Assembly: GCF_047496725.1 (NCBI RefSeq) | Contig: NC_132973.1 | Location: 6,547,233-6,611,232, forward strand | Source of the DNA: Anoplolepis gracilipes | Taxonomy: Eukaryota; Arthropoda; Insecta; Hymenoptera; Formicidae | DNA length: 64,000 nucleotides | Direction of reading: 5' to 3' | In this document: piece by piece, positions 26,586 to 38,837 of the stretch | How positions within the stretch are numbered: the first letter of the stretch is position 1 | Layout of the letters: every line of letters begins with the position of its first letter | Notes under the pieces: generated by a model | What the model was told of the DNA's origin: nothing | Seen by the model: the letters and a program-made list of their open reading frames with translations, nothing else | Database searches by the model: none | Position numbers and translations under genes: made by a program

Positions 26586-28589
26586 ATCTGACGACACTCT
26601 CGAGGGTTTTTAACCTCGTCTACTTTCACGACGATTATCGAACTTCTAGTAAACATTTTTTTGTGCAAGCACACCTTAAGGTCTATCGCGTTAGCGGTAT
26701 ATCTTTCTTTCCACCGACTAACGACACGCTATATCGTACACGAAAGACAAGCTACTTCGAGTAATATCGTACACGAGGCTAGGCTACGTACACAGTCAGA
26801 TACGAAATAGGTTTCACCGCCCGAGTCATCGTCTCGATACGAGAAACAATCGATTTTTAATTGCAGTCGATTTCATCTTATCTGTAATCTATAAAGACGC
26901 AGATCGCTCTTGAAGTGATACTGCCTTTGGTATATAGTCGAGTCCGATAATTGCCAAACAAATTATTTTACAAAATCTAATTTAATTAGTTGAAGTTTTT
27001 CATAAAATAGGAAAGAAAGAATCTTGTCATTTCCTTATATATTATCCAAGTAAGTCTTAAATATCTTAGAAGGCTAAATCGCGCGCACTTTTAAAAGGAA
27101 CAAAATAAATTCGAAATTCTTGAGGATTGAGGTCCATTCTAAAATTAAACATCATTTTGTTTACAAAAAAAAATCTTAAAAGAAGATTATATACTATCAA
27201 AATGGCAACACTCATGATTTGCCCCTAATTCTAAATTCAATTCTGCGAAAATAACATGTTCAATTATGCGGTCGCGTCGCGATATCATTAAATATCGCGC
27301 CAAATCGATAGTATTAACAATGCAATAATTAATATAATGTAAAGGCAGCGCACGAATAATACCAGATCGACCAATTTTACAAAACAAAATTAGACGAGAC
27401 AAATCAATCCTGCTCGGCCTCGATCAACTTGATATATCTCGGTTGTGTAATTATACGCGATAATATTATTTTATTTATATTACAAGATAGGTCGAGACGC
27501 CGACTAGATGCAGTTTCGCGCGTCAGTGAAATATTATCTGATCACGTATTAACTGACATCCAGAGATTGTGTGAACTTTGCATTGCTCGCTCGGACAACA
27601 AGATAAGACGCATGTCTTTGACTAACAAACGCTGCCCGCGGATAATTTTAATTTCTCGAATATTAACGGCTATTTGAGTTTTAAATAAAATTCTATTAAA
27701 ATAAAATTAAGTCCACTTGATAATACTGCCAAATTATATTTCGTTATTTATTTATCGCTCCAAGTCGTTTATTTAATTGAATTTAATTCAACTTATTTTT
27801 ATAACTTGTAACTAAAAAATTATTAGAGCCGAGAAAAGTACGTGCTAAATTCAAAAATAATTAATTATTCAGTTGGAGAGTATTATTCGCCCATTCTGGG
27901 GCATGTTATAATTAGTCGGAGCGAATCGTCGCGCACGATCGAATTCGCGAAATATGAAAGACAATTCGTCAGGTCGACAACGACGCCGGATGTCGAATTC
28001 ATCAGATGACAGTCGAAAACGAGAAATTGGATTTCCTTCTCACTCTTTCTCTTTCCCTCTATCTCGTTGAATATTCAGGACCTTGGCGGTGTCGTCGCGT
28101 GGACTGCCGCTTTTGCCCTGGATGGATCGATCGGAGTCGAGTCCGGCGGCGACCAAATATCGCAAGATCCGCTCTCCGCGTAACGGATCCCTAAATATCG
28201 GACATAGAGGAGGCGGTGCGCGAATCCCTGACACATCGACCCGTATTTCGACAGACTCGGGAATTATCCCGCTCGCTTGGCCCGTCGTCTATATCGGGCA
28301 TCGACTGGCGTCGGAACGCAAGCAAGCAGCGGCCACCGGCTCAATCGGATGAAATGTGTGACACGAGCGCGACAACAATAATCGATCCCGTCCGGTTCAA
28401 TATGTAATTGCGTCCATCTATCGTTTCGCTGACGGAAGACGAGACGAGGGCGAATCGCGTTCGCAAATGCGCGTCAATCGGTTATAAGTATTTAAGGACG
28501 AATTAAAGATGAAGGGAGCCGCCGTGATCGACATTTTGTACAAGAAATCTCAACCGTTTGATTTCGTCGGAAACATAAATAAAACAAAC

Positions 28590-28639
28590 TTTAATACTTT
28601 TGTAAAATATTATTCAGACGTCTATTGTCTCACTTTAAT
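28590..28639 (-). promoter_or_regulatory. Candidate polyadenylation signals of the NOL4-family gene
   Basis: Read on the minus strand, ATTAAA occurs at 28634-28639 and 28590-28595, about 220 and 260 bp past the stop codon. These are the first common variant hexamers after the stop. No AATAAA is seen on this strand closer than about 27.7 kb. Such hexamers are frequent by chance in AT-rich DNA, so this is only a candidate 3' end. Confidence 0.25.
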
Positions 28640-28855
28640 AAATGAATTGATCGAGAAAAATTGATCTGAAATGAATGATTAACGAGATTACGTTCAAGCA
28701 GTCGGGATTATATACGCGAAATACTCCTGGTCGCAAAGATATCAACTTTTCATCTGGATTATAATATAGTTAATAGCCTTTACACGCATCTCCCAGGAAA
28801 GCCGTTAAATCAATTCACGCCTGTCAACAATCCTGTCTTCTTCGGGCCGATCAGT

Positions 28856-29845
28856 TTACAAATGAGTCTCTCCTGTTTGAACTGACACTTCTGTGCCCAT
28901 CATCATTGAGCCCGCGAGAACATTTGTCGGTGTCGATGGCAGAACTAAAGGACACGCGATCGATGGTCTCAGTCGCTCGGTGAGCGCCAGCATCACTTGG
29001 CAATGCAGGTGCTGAATAGTCGCTAGTAGATTGAGGTTTGTGTCGATCAGACCGGTAGCCGGCGAATATCTCTCCTTCTCGCTCTCCGTTTCCTCGACAA
29101 GCGGCGTCACAACGGTCTTGGGTTCCGATATCTCAAACGTCTCCCTTCCTGCGATAGCGGCGGCCTTGCTCTTCTCCGCCTGGAGTAGCCTTTGCTGATG
29201 CTTTAAGTATGAGGTCGTGATGGGGAGACTATAGTCGATGGGCGTGTTCTTGGGATCCAGCCCGGGGCTCCAGGGCCTCGGCAACGGCTGGCTGGGTTGA
29301 GGCGAGGGCGTACGTCCCTCCGGCAGCATCCGCTTCCTCTTCGACGATGCCGAGCTTCTCGAACTCGCTCGGTCCGATTCCGGCGTCCTTCTCGATTCCG
29401 GGAGAGCGTCCGAGTTGGCGAGAAAACTACCGTTCGCCGGTTCTTTCTTCAATAAATTCGTGATGCTCAACGGATTATATTTCTCCTCCTTATCCTTTTC
29501 GAGCTTATCCGTTGTAGCTACGCCACCATTTTTATGCTGCTTCTGATGCCTATAATTGTGCAAATTCTTTGCCTCTGACGGCGGGTGGTGACTACTATCG
29601 CGCGACTTGGAATTACTCTGTACCGTCGAGGACGACGATAACGATGAGGTGGCGAGAGCGGCGTTGCTAGCACCACGATTCGGGCTCAGTGGAGTTGGCG
29701 TCGACGCCAACGTCGTAGCCGTGGATTGCGACTGATTGGATAAGTTCGTCGGACTGGGCGTCCGCGGACGACGTTGGCATTCCGTGCAGCCCAGCAGAAA
29801 TCGCGTTACCGCTTCTCGAGGTAGAAATGCGTACGTCTCTGTAAT
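28856..29845 (-). CDS. NOL4-family nuclear protein, terminal coding exon (partial gene)
   Basis: This is the 3' coding exon, 329 codons plus TAA. It is entered after a strong acceptor (pyrimidine-rich tract ending in TTACAG at 29846-29851) and is open throughout. It begins ITETYAFLPREAVTRFL, which aligns with the vertebrate NOL4 segment containing SYAFLPREAVTRFL, and the following C-x-x-C-Q is shared (exon residues 20-24). Residues about 28-200 are Ser/Pro/Thr-rich and low complexity. They include a basic SKRKRM stretch (168-173) that could be a nuclear localisation signal. IDYSLPIT (203-210) and YLKH (213-216) match the NOL4 IDYNMPIT...YMKH motif. Residues 272-295 look helical (NLLATIQHLHCQ). 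The longest start-based frame opens with TTG at 29710, not ATG, as expected for an internal entry. I saw no consensus GTAAGT or GTGAGT donor inside, so this is probably the real end of at least one isoform. NOL4 proteins are nuclear/nucleolar and of poorly defined function; the family call rests on remembered homology, not a search. Confidence 0.85.
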   Translation of the reverse strand: MTETYAFLPREAVTRFLLGCTECQRRPRTPSPTNLSNQSQSTATTLASTPTPLSPNRGASNAALATSSLSSSSTVQSNSKSRDSSHHPPSEAKNLHNYRHQKQHKNGGVATTDKLEKDKEEKYNPLSITNLLKKEPANGSFLANSDALPESRRTPESDRASSRSSASSKRKRMLPEGRTPSPQPSQPLPRPWSPGLDPKNTPIDYSLPITTSYLKHQQRLLQAEKSKAAAIAGRETFEISEPKTVVTPLVEETESEKERYSPATGLIDTNLNLLATIQHLHCQVMLALTERLRPSIACPLVLPSTPTNVLAGSMMMGTEVSVQTGETHL

Positions 29846-32299
29846 CTGTAACAGAGAGAAAAAGAAAATCGTATTCTTCAGAATGCTTCAGATTTGGAAA
29901 AATCCACGGCTCTTCTTCATACGTTAATTTTAATTTTAATTTTAAAGACTACTATATACTATTATTTTAATTTTAAAAAAACATTTAAATTTCATTTTTT
30001 TTTTTGTAATCTAATTTCAGAACAAGAGATGAGAATAGATAAACTTCTATTGTTGATACGATCATTATAGATGAAAACGCTTTTACGAGAAAATAATTTT
30101 ATGCAAAGGACTTTAAGATATAATTACAGGTGATCTTTTAAAAGCTTCATTGTGTGAATTGTATAGATTTAATAAGTCATTAAGCGATACTGAAAGTGCA
30201 ACAAAGATATCGGCGAGATCTATCGAGATAGCGCCCATTGACCAGATTGCCGTTCTCCGTGTCTAATTTCTCGTACATTGCTTCGCGACATTGTTACATT
30301 TGAATATCGTCAGTCAGGCAATTAACCAATTTTATGCGACCGAAGCGTCGCACCCACGTTCGTGCAATAATACGCAATTGCAATATTGTCAATTGACGTA
30401 TTAATGTGCACGCGAATGGCCTTTCGCTTTCTCTCATCTCCGCGTATCGTTGTCACGTGGCGTCGTTTTACGCGGAGAAAATTCGACCGGGGAAAATTCA
30501 CGAGTCGATATAACGGAACTTTTTGATGTCTTCTGCGAGAGAAGGCGTTCAACCTAACCGGAGGGATGTTCTCCGCCTCTTAATAGGAAACGTTTCTCTC
30601 TAAGGAGATGGAGGGAGTGGCATAACTTAATCAAGGAGGATGGCAGCCTCCGCCGGAGTGTCGAGAAAACCGACGGAGGTTGATGTGTATGTGTAACTGC
30701 ACGATTCCAAAGGGATGGTAATTCGATAAGATTTATCCGCGACTTCGAGTCGCGGAATAAAAAAAAAGAGCGTCAAATAAGAAAAAAGAGAAAGGAATCG
30801 AGACAATGTACTTTAAATTGATATGGCAATTTATCGCGGTTCGCTCCGATACTTCGATATTACACTTTAAAAGTTTGTTATACTATGACAATTGCAACGC
30901 GAAGAGATAAATGTGTCCAATAATATAATATATTTTCATAACAATAATATAGTATAACATGTATATTATTTACATGATTTAAATGATGACTGCTTTTACC
31001 TAACAAATATCAATGTTTTACTGAAAAATTATATATTCAGATGTATAACAATGACAAATTATTGTAGAGTAATTATAAGTTAGAAAATAAAATGTTCCTT
31101 CTCTTTGTCATCACTTATTCTTTACTTTTAGATCAAACCTTGTGATTTTAATGATTAAATCACTTTAAGGGGAATTCTAACAAGTTTCAGTAGCCTTAGA
31201 TATTATTCTCGCGATATTACGAGAGGATTAACTTTCAACTTTGAACGACAACTCGCATCGTAATGCATAACGTGCCGAACGGTCGTGCTTTAAAGACGCG
31301 AATTATCAAAGAGAAACTACGATACTGTATAACTGTATACAGATCGGTCAACTCGCAACCCTCTTACTACGTAATAACAGCACAATGCGAAATACACCAC
31401 TCCCGACGCAGTAGCAATAGCGGTGGTATCGAGTTGCGCAACGCGAGCCGTGACATAACGCGGGCTCCTCTGGAGCCGATGAATCCCGCCGCCTAACGCC
31501 GACTTGAACGTAAAACAGTTCCACCGTCGCGCAAACGCTCGAGTGTGTGAGTAAGCAGGCAATGCAACAAGTGTCCTGAGGTTTTGAATCACAAGCAGAT
31601 CGCGACGTGCGAGAAAGAGAGAGAAAGAGAACGAGAGAGAGAGAGGAGAGAGGATGGAAGAGCCAAGAGTGGGAGATTGGTCGCAGGGGCCGACGTTAAA
31701 GGATAGAAAGAGATCACGTGCTGGGGATGCGGGATGGAAAAAGAAAGACGGAGCAAAAAAGAACAGATATGATATCCCGAAGAGAGGTTTACGCGAATGC
31801 GCGCCGGAACATGTGAGATGACGTGTGGTATCGAGTGTTCGACGCTTGAACGCCTCGATGCCTTCCTTCGGGAACGGTAAATATCGCGTGTCGCGAGTAA
31901 CCATGCAAGAATTCATCGCGCTCTGCTGCCGATAGTAACTCAAATTCAGAATTCGATTGTTCGCGGATCGGCGGATGCTTCGTTTAACGCCGATTCTAAC
32001 ACATGTTGGATCAAACTCAAATGCAGTTTATGCGCAAAAACAAATATATCTCTGCACCTCTACTTCTATATTTTTAATTTCAGTCGTGAATTTTGTTTTT
32101 CATACACATTAATCTATAATCTATATTTACTTATATAAATTTGACATTTAACAAATTTCTATTTCTAAGCTAATAAGAGATGTTTTTTTTTTTTTATATA
32201 TATATATATATATATATATTGTATGCGTTTTTTCGATGAGCGATATTTTTAGTAAAGATAAAAATATAAATTTTTTGAAATAAAAGAGAATTTTCTTAC
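29846..32299 (-). other. Intron between the two NOL4-family exons
   Basis: This is a 2,454-bp phase-0 intron, defined by the GTAAGA donor and TTACAG acceptor. It is mostly AT-rich. It carries a CpG-richer patch at about 31250-31960 with a short GA stretch (31617-31650), a perfect 9-bp hairpin at 30736-30756, and a T/TA run near 32180-32219. The same-strand open frame at 31317-31943 is Ser/Phe/Leu-rich because it translates a purine-rich block, and I do not regard it as coding. Confidence 0.8.
30736..30756. repeat. Perfect 9-bp hairpin in the NOL4-family intron
   Basis: TCCGCGACT (30736-30744) and AGTCGCGGA (30748-30756) are perfect inverted arms around a 3-base TCG loop, followed by an A-rich run. 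It is GC-rich within AT-rich surroundings. Confidence 0.6.
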
Positions 32300-32452
32300 C
32301 GTTCTATAGGTGCGTTTCTGCCCGGCATGCTTCCCAGGACGTCCTTCGAGATCAACGTGAACGGCGTGAATAATGTCGAAGAAGTTCTCTACAATCGCGA
32401 CTTTCTTGTATACTCTTCCAGGTGGGATTGTACCTTCGGCTCCATTTAACGC
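32300..32452 (-). CDS. NOL4-family protein, internal coding exon (N-terminal domain segment)
   Basis: This 51-codon exon is bounded by an acceptor (pyrimidine-rich, ending TTCATAG, with AG at 32453-32454) and a GTAAGA donor (32294-32299). Both edges are phase 0, and it joins the terminal exon in frame. The translation includes KKVAIVENFFDIIHAVHV and KHAGQKRTYRT. These match the vertebrate NOL4 sequences VAVVEDFFDIIYSMHV and KHAGQKRTYK at the same spacing, and the next residues continue directly into the terminal exon. The exon start (ALNGAEGTIPPGR) does not resemble the vertebrate linker, so it may be an insect-specific lead-in. The exon codes for part of the conserved N-terminal domain. The preceding part, with the family's TYGD/KTKT-type motif and the start codon, was not found anywhere in the window on this strand. 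GC content is much higher than in the flanking intron, consistent with coding constraint. Confidence 0.85.
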
Positions 32453-33417
32453 CTATGAACACAATAAGATAAAAAAATTGTATATAATATATTTTATTAT
32501 TACGTGAATACAATAAATTTATTTACATATAATATATAATAAAACATTCTTATTTATAATTAGAGTAATAAAACCAGACGAGGAAGACTATGATAATGCC
32601 GTGAAAGTTTGTTTTATAATTTTAGCAAAAACAGATATAACATGTAAATCATTTACATGTTGTACAAAGTTACATTAAATCTTATAAGTATATGTATACA
32701 TTTTTTTTTATTTGAAAAAACTCCTTATTCGCAAGGTATACTATGTTCAAACGCCACCTAGCATTTGAAGCACAACTCGTAAGGGCTATTTCCCTTCGAG
32801 TTTACCAGTCGAGAAGCGTGTTTAGTTTATCATTCGTTACCGACGCTGACTCTGACTCTACTTTATCGACTACAATCATGTTAGAGTTCTCCAAGATAAT
32901 AATATTCTCTATCGATAAGGTAGATCTCATTCAATATTACGTTAATATAAAAAATTATTAAAAATTTATAATTGCAATCTTCTCAGCTTTATACATAAAT
33001 TTGCAATTTTTCTTAAACTGCAAAAATATATATTAAAACAATATGCTCTGTCGGTCTTCCTTCTATGTCATAAATATCTTATATAAAAATAGATTTTTAT
33101 ATTTATACAATTACAATTGTAAAATAAAATTTTTGTCAAAAAACTTATCTTTATTTTTAGTTATAAAGGATTGATAAAAATATATATGTCAGAATAATTA
33201 TAAACTATATTTGATCAATGCAAATAATAATGTAGTTTTTTTGAAAATAAAATATATGTGTCAAACTGAAATTTTTTCGATTAAGTAAAATTGTGTAAAA
33301 TTTTGGAATTTATTTCATATTACGTCCTTCAAATTAAGTCTTATCATTTTCCATCTCGAACACATTAACAAAATTTCTCATTAACCACGCGAAATTCACT
33401 TGTTCATGTTAAGTTTA

Positions 33418-33690
33418 TCCGGACGGGTTGAGAACCGCGGCGTCCCGCGTAATCTTAATTAATCTCGTCCTAAGTACCGGCATCGCCCGCGGGCATGGTC
33501 GCGGTCAGATTGTTCCGGCGAACTTTGCGACCTCAAGAAGTTCGGCGCGCATGCGCGACATTATTGTATTTCCCTAAACACCTGTTGAAGGGTAAAGTTG
33601 AACTCGTGGAGTTTAGTGCTCGGGCTAAGTGGCTGTGGTCAAGCGGGATAACAATAGCGATGCGTAGCTGATCATATTCGCAAAGCGGAC
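33418..33690. promoter_or_regulatory. Small CpG-rich island upstream of the NOL4-family exons
   Basis: A block of about 270 bp stands out from AT-rich flanks. It contains GCGCGCATGCGCG-like palindromic sequence (33544-33556) and a TTAATTAA-type homeodomain core (33455-33462). It lies about 1 kb upstream of the 32300-32452 exon on the gene's strand and has no useful open frame. A conserved regulatory element is a guess from composition. Confidence 0.2.
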
Positions 33691-34339
33691 GATTTTTCAG
33701 GTATAAAAAAATTGCGCTTGTGTGAATTAATAATTATTAGTCAAAATATTAAATTTATGTTATCATAACATAGATATAATGATGTAAATTCGTGATTTAA
33801 ATGAATTTCGATTACGCAGAAGGAATTTATCAACTGCCATGAGTTTATGCTTTCGTAAAGAAATTCTGAGAAATGAACATATGTGACACAGAATGAAAAT
33901 GGACTAACAGAAAATTGGCACTAATGTTATCTTGATTATATGTCACGAGCACACATATGTGAGGATTTACTCGAAAATTTATAAGTAGAGTTGAACAGAC
34001 CGGAAACCATTTTATTATCTAATATATCTTAGTCTATGCGATATTTCGCCGTTTTCTGACGGACATCATCATGAAATGCGTTAAGCAAGTTCGAATAGAA
34101 ATAAAACTCCTAAAATATAATTTTTGAATCGCCTCTGTCTCTTTTATAAAAAGCCTGAAATTATTCTTCGCTTTATTATTTAACCACATTGGTAACATCT
34201 ATTGTTATAAAATACCCATTAATGTTATTAATTCTCCCATATTTTGACAAACAAAAAATCTTTGTACGATAACAGATAATTTTCACATTACAGCATTAAT
34301 ATATTTTAATTGATAAATAATTTTAAAATTATTAGAGTT

Positions 34340-34353
34340 TTATATATACATAT

Positions 34354-34410
<57 letters not shown>
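34340..34410. repeat. TA microsatellite
   Basis: TACATA units followed by a pure TA run. Confidence 0.9.
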
Positions 34411-36839
34411 TAATATTCACATACGCACATATGTAACTTTCAGATACGATGAACACTGACAATGAGTGCATCAGAGGGTTGAAACGCGGAAGTGCGTGCA
34501 CGCACACGATAGGCGCCCACCAAAGGGGCTCAAAGGACTATCCGGGATAAATTTAGCCTTTTATCCGAGCTGCCCTCAGTACTGCTTCGTGTTACACAGT
34601 CAAGCTAAGCATCTCATCCTACCTTTGCTGATGATGTATATTTACTTCAATGATTTTGACTTCATCTGATGTATTAATTATGCCTATTAAATCAACATCT
34701 TCCATAATTATAAAGGAACATAGAACTGACTGTTATTGACCTTGTCAAGCCAGCAGAAAAGATCTTCCTTGTCATGAATATCTTTGTCGAAATAAAAGTG
34801 CACACAGATCTCTGTAAGTAGATTAGTTCTATATTTTCAAGATATTAAAAAACTTATAATTCTCAATGCATTCTGCGTGTATGTGTCTGTGTGTGAGAGA
34901 GAGACAGGTTTTTTATATTTTCAAAATATAAAACTGATTTCTGTCTCTGCATAAAGATCAGAGCTCTACATTCACTTTAATGTTAAAGAACCGTTTAATT
35001 ATAAATCTTTTTTGCAAAGATTATGAAAAAGTATGAAGTGAAAATTAGAACTATAATACAGACTAAACGTTTTTCGAAAACAGCACAATTACAGAAAAGA
35101 ATAATAAATGAAAAGAACGTAATCTTTTGACACAGGATATGTAAATCTAAAATCTAAAATGTTAAAAAGACCGAAAAAAAAAATTCTTTTATCTAAAAAA
35201 AAAATTTCAAAAGAAAATCTGCAATTACATCATACAAGATGTAAAAAATCTGACATAACTAATTAATTTGATATTTGCGCGTATAAAGAGACGATGCAGT
35301 AGAAAAATGTTTGCGCTGCAAAAATTAAAAATTAATCGGAAAATTTCAGCAAATATCTTTTTTCAATGTTAATTAAGCAATAAATTATCGGAGGTGAAAT
35401 AAAAATTCTACTATTATCTACCATCTGTGTGCGCTCTTTTATTTAACGATTTCGATGAATTCATTAAACTACATATATAGGTAAAGCTACTATCCATGTA
35501 ATCCGAAGAAGGAAATTTAATCAGATTGAAAATTTGATAGAATAAAAAATTAAAATCTTGAATTTACAGTTCAAATCACAGCGTCTGGTCAATACAAGAC
35601 TGAAATAATAGTTTGGGGCGTAATTACTGTTTCAAGTACAGTCGTTCGTTTCAATCGAGCAATTCGTCGAAAAAATAGATCGCCAAGACGCGGCAACGAG
35701 CGATGGAGCGATGAAGAAAGAACACGTCACGATGTTCCTTGACGAGACGAGGCGATGCGATCCAGAATAGAAACGCGTCAGCGTTTCGCCATAAATCCCT
35801 ATATGAGGCGCATAAGACTCGGCGGGACCAAGTTCGTATACCCCGACCGGGTACGCAACGAAAATCCGGGTATAGCGGCTGTTTTTAAAGCCCCCGCGGA
35901 CCGCGAGCGAGTTTGCATTTTAAACGAACGCGAACGTTGCGTTGCCGCCGCGCCGTGGCAATGCCGAGGGGAGAAAACAGCGCGACACGGCGACCGGCGA
36001 AGCGGATTAAAAAAATTCACGAGGGAGTCGCGCCGCTCGGCGTCGGGACGCCCGCGAATCTCGCGCGGGCGGGAGAGAGAGCAGTCACGTACCGGGTGGT
36101 CCGCGGGAATCGTTTCCTCTTCCGGCGTAGATAACAGATACGGCGAGTATACTTGACACGAATAAAAGAGGTACCGAGCAAGAGAGCTCGGAACGGCCGT
36201 GTCGTCTCTCACTGCCGAGTACTTTTAGATGTTTCCGTCCTCGAGATATCAACGAGCTATCTAAATGCTTGAAAGTTTTCCGCCAACTCCGTTTTCACCG
36301 ACGAATGCGTCGTTTGCGGATTAGCGTGAGAAACAGAAAAAGTTTAATTGCAATGTTTAAAATATTATATTTAGCGTTATGTAAAATCTAATTTTATAAT
36401 TCACACTCACGCCTAAAATGTTCTATATTTATTTTCATTGCGACACTTAATTATATTAACTGCAATTTTGTTCCATCCATAAACTCTCTTTCGTAATCGC
36501 AATAACGAAAGATTTGAAACGGGAGGAATGATTTTTATAGCAAACGTCTTATCACTTCCTAGAGCGATATATAGAGCTTAGAAATGTCTTCGATACGACT
36601 GCTTGCTACTTATACGATAATTTCGCGGGATCGCAAGGCTGAATAACCGCGTCGTTGCTAGCGGCTGTAAAACACGATCCGCGAGTTTGGTCTTGCTCGG
36701 AGAGTGCGTATCAATGAGCCGAGGATGACCGCTCTGCGCTAGTCTCGGCTATTCAAACAGTACCGAAGTGGCATCGTAATAACGTTGCATAATAATGATA
36801 CTAGGAAGCAGCGGGAAAGTAGCACGGCATCGTGTATGT

Positions 36840-36858
36840 GCGCGCGCGCGCGCGCGCG
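36840..36858. repeat. GC dinucleotide run
   Basis: A (GC)9 alternating purine-pyrimidine run, a classical Z-DNA-prone sequence. Confidence 0.85.
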
Positions 36859-37251
36859 GGCAGGGAAGACAACGACCGTTAAATATTCTCTCAACGAGGT
36901 CGGATTACCTCCATTTCACCCGACAAGTGGCGATGATAACGACAATGGCAATATGACGATCCGAGGCAGGCAAGCAGACAGGCCTGACCGTAGTACCGAG
37001 AAGTCCTGGCGCAGTTTTGCTGGCACAACAATCGCCGAGCTTAGGATATATCAGCCCTCCTCGGAATCGTTTCTTCGACGCGCCGGAGCCCGGGAGGCGT
37101 GTGATTGGGTTAGTTTTGGTTTGTTGGGACGGGACACGGTTGAGCCCAGGCCACCCAGTAGCCATTTAGATAAACGAGCGACCCCTTGTTGAGTGCCGCG
37201 GGATGCCAGTGCCGGAGAGAGAATCCGGAGAAGAGGAATGGGAGGATGAAG

Positions 37252-37253
<2 letters not shown>

Positions 37254-37290
<37 letters not shown>
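37254..37290. repeat. GA microsatellite
   Basis: GA dinucleotides with one AA interruption. Confidence 0.9.
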
Positions 37291-38404
37291 GCGACGGTGT
37301 TAACAGCAGGGATAGACTTGCGAGAAGAAAAGCTCTGGTCTCAACTCGGTCATACTCGGTATCAGAGCAGAAAAGGTATTCGAGATCGGATGACGGAACA
37401 AAGAGACGTGACAAAACAGATCGCGGTGGTTCGCTCGAGTCCCCGGAAAAAGAGAATCAAATTTCTTCCGGCATTTTTCCGTATTGTAGTGATTGTAGAA
37501 TTTTCGATTAAAAATTAAATAAGCAAATTATATATGTAAACGCGCGTTTACATTGAAAAACATATTCATTTTTTTTATAATTGCAGGATTTTAAATAACA
37601 AAGTTCTGATTTTTTTATTCGCAGTGCTGCTCAAGAAATCAGAGAGATTCTCAAGTAAGATTATTTCCAAGCAAATTTTACAGAAATTTGAAAGAAATAA
37701 TATAGCTATACCTCAAATAAATATTTTAATAAAAATTTAAGCTATATTTGCAATACGTCAAAATAATATTGATGAAAAATGAAGTAGTAAATGCAGAAGA
37801 ATTATAAATCAACTCCATTGTTATATTATTACAATTATAAAATTGTTATAGATAAAAATATTTAACAAATTAAGAATTTTATGCAAAATATTTCTGGCAA
37901 TGTTAACTGTTCTTGACACGTACGATATATAGTTGAAAGTATCCCTCGACATACTTTATCGAAATATTTCACGTCGGCGTAATACCTTTATAATCTAAAG
38001 GCAGATATTATAGAAAGAGAGCCAGATTTCGATATTGGGCGGAGAGATATCGGTTTGAACCGAGTAGACGCAATATCGAATCTATCCTCCGAAATCGCTC
38101 CGAAGCAATTTCGAACTTCTCCAACGGCCATGGCTTCTTTGGTAACTCGAGCAGCGGAAATAATTCACAACAAGCTCGTGCTCGCGGAATAAAGCGCGCA
38201 CGCGATTGATGTCGTTTCATATTATTGACGATACAATTCCCGCTGCCGCGCGAAATCGCACTACGCTAATCACGATTGTTTTTTTTTCTTTGTTTTTTGT
38301 TTACTGACAGCGATTTTTTCCGCGGTCGTTTTATTCGCGCTTTTTAAATCCAAAAGCGCCGACTCTGTGGATTTTTCCGATACTTCTCTTGGTACATCCC
38401 GCGA

Positions 38405-38442
38405 ACCGCGTTATCGAGGTCATACCCACCATAAAGCGTCCC
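38405..38442. repeat. Diverged repeat pair, copy A
   Basis: This copy matches 39134-39171 at 30 of 38 positions, in the same orientation, with no gap. The shared skeleton is ACCGC.TTATCG...CATAAAG.GTCCC. On the minus strand the two translate to similar peptides (GTLYGGYDLDNAV and GTLYDSYDRDKAV) inside short open frames, but no protein family is recognised. Confidence 0.4.
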
Positions 38443-38753
38443 ATTAGCTCCAGGCGTACTCACGTTACACCCACAAACTATGCTACGGAAAATCGATACA
38501 GAAAAATGCGAGCAGAACTTTCTTCGCATCGTCCATTCTAACTGTACGCATTTTATTGCATGCACTTATCTTTCATATCTTTCAAAACTTTAATTCTACT
38601 GCCCGATATCTTTCATATAAACAGATATCTTAATAAAGAAAAAAAAATACTAAATTTTCACATTCATTAAAACAAATAAGTATTGTAATACACATACAAT
38701 GGAAATTACGTCATCGTTCGCAAATCTTTGGTATTCATAATTCAGTCTTATAT

Positions 38754-38837
38754 TTAAGATGGTCTTAAAATTCCATTCAACTATCTGATTAATTGAACGG
38801 AGTCTTAACACGATTTAAATTACTTAAGATGATCTTA
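38754..38837. repeat. Repeated TTAAGATGRTCTTA palindromic motif
   Basis: TTAAGATGGTCTTAA (38754-38768) and TTAAGATGATCTTA (38824-38837) are near-palindromes 70 bp apart. Two further AGTCTTA words occur between and before them. They are too short to classify. Confidence 0.35.

Larger units (their letters stand above)
24871..28589. other. Purine-rich block, TA-rich DNA and CpG patch downstream of the NOL4-family gene
   Basis: 24880-25640 is GA-rich. 25640-27890 is AT-rich with TA arrays. 27900-28500 is CpG-rich, and its overlapping frames on both strands match no known protein. Confidence 0.5.

Noticed and set aside
28856..29710. Reading the 284-codon frame as a complete gene starting at 29710
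   Set aside because: The codon at 29710 is TTG, the frame is open for 45 more codons upstream, and those codons carry the conserved NOL4-like residues right after a strong splice acceptor.
31317..31943. 208-codon minus-strand frame inside the NOL4-family intron
   Set aside because: Composition follows a purine-rich block, it lies between two well-defined exons on the same strand, and no family is recognised.
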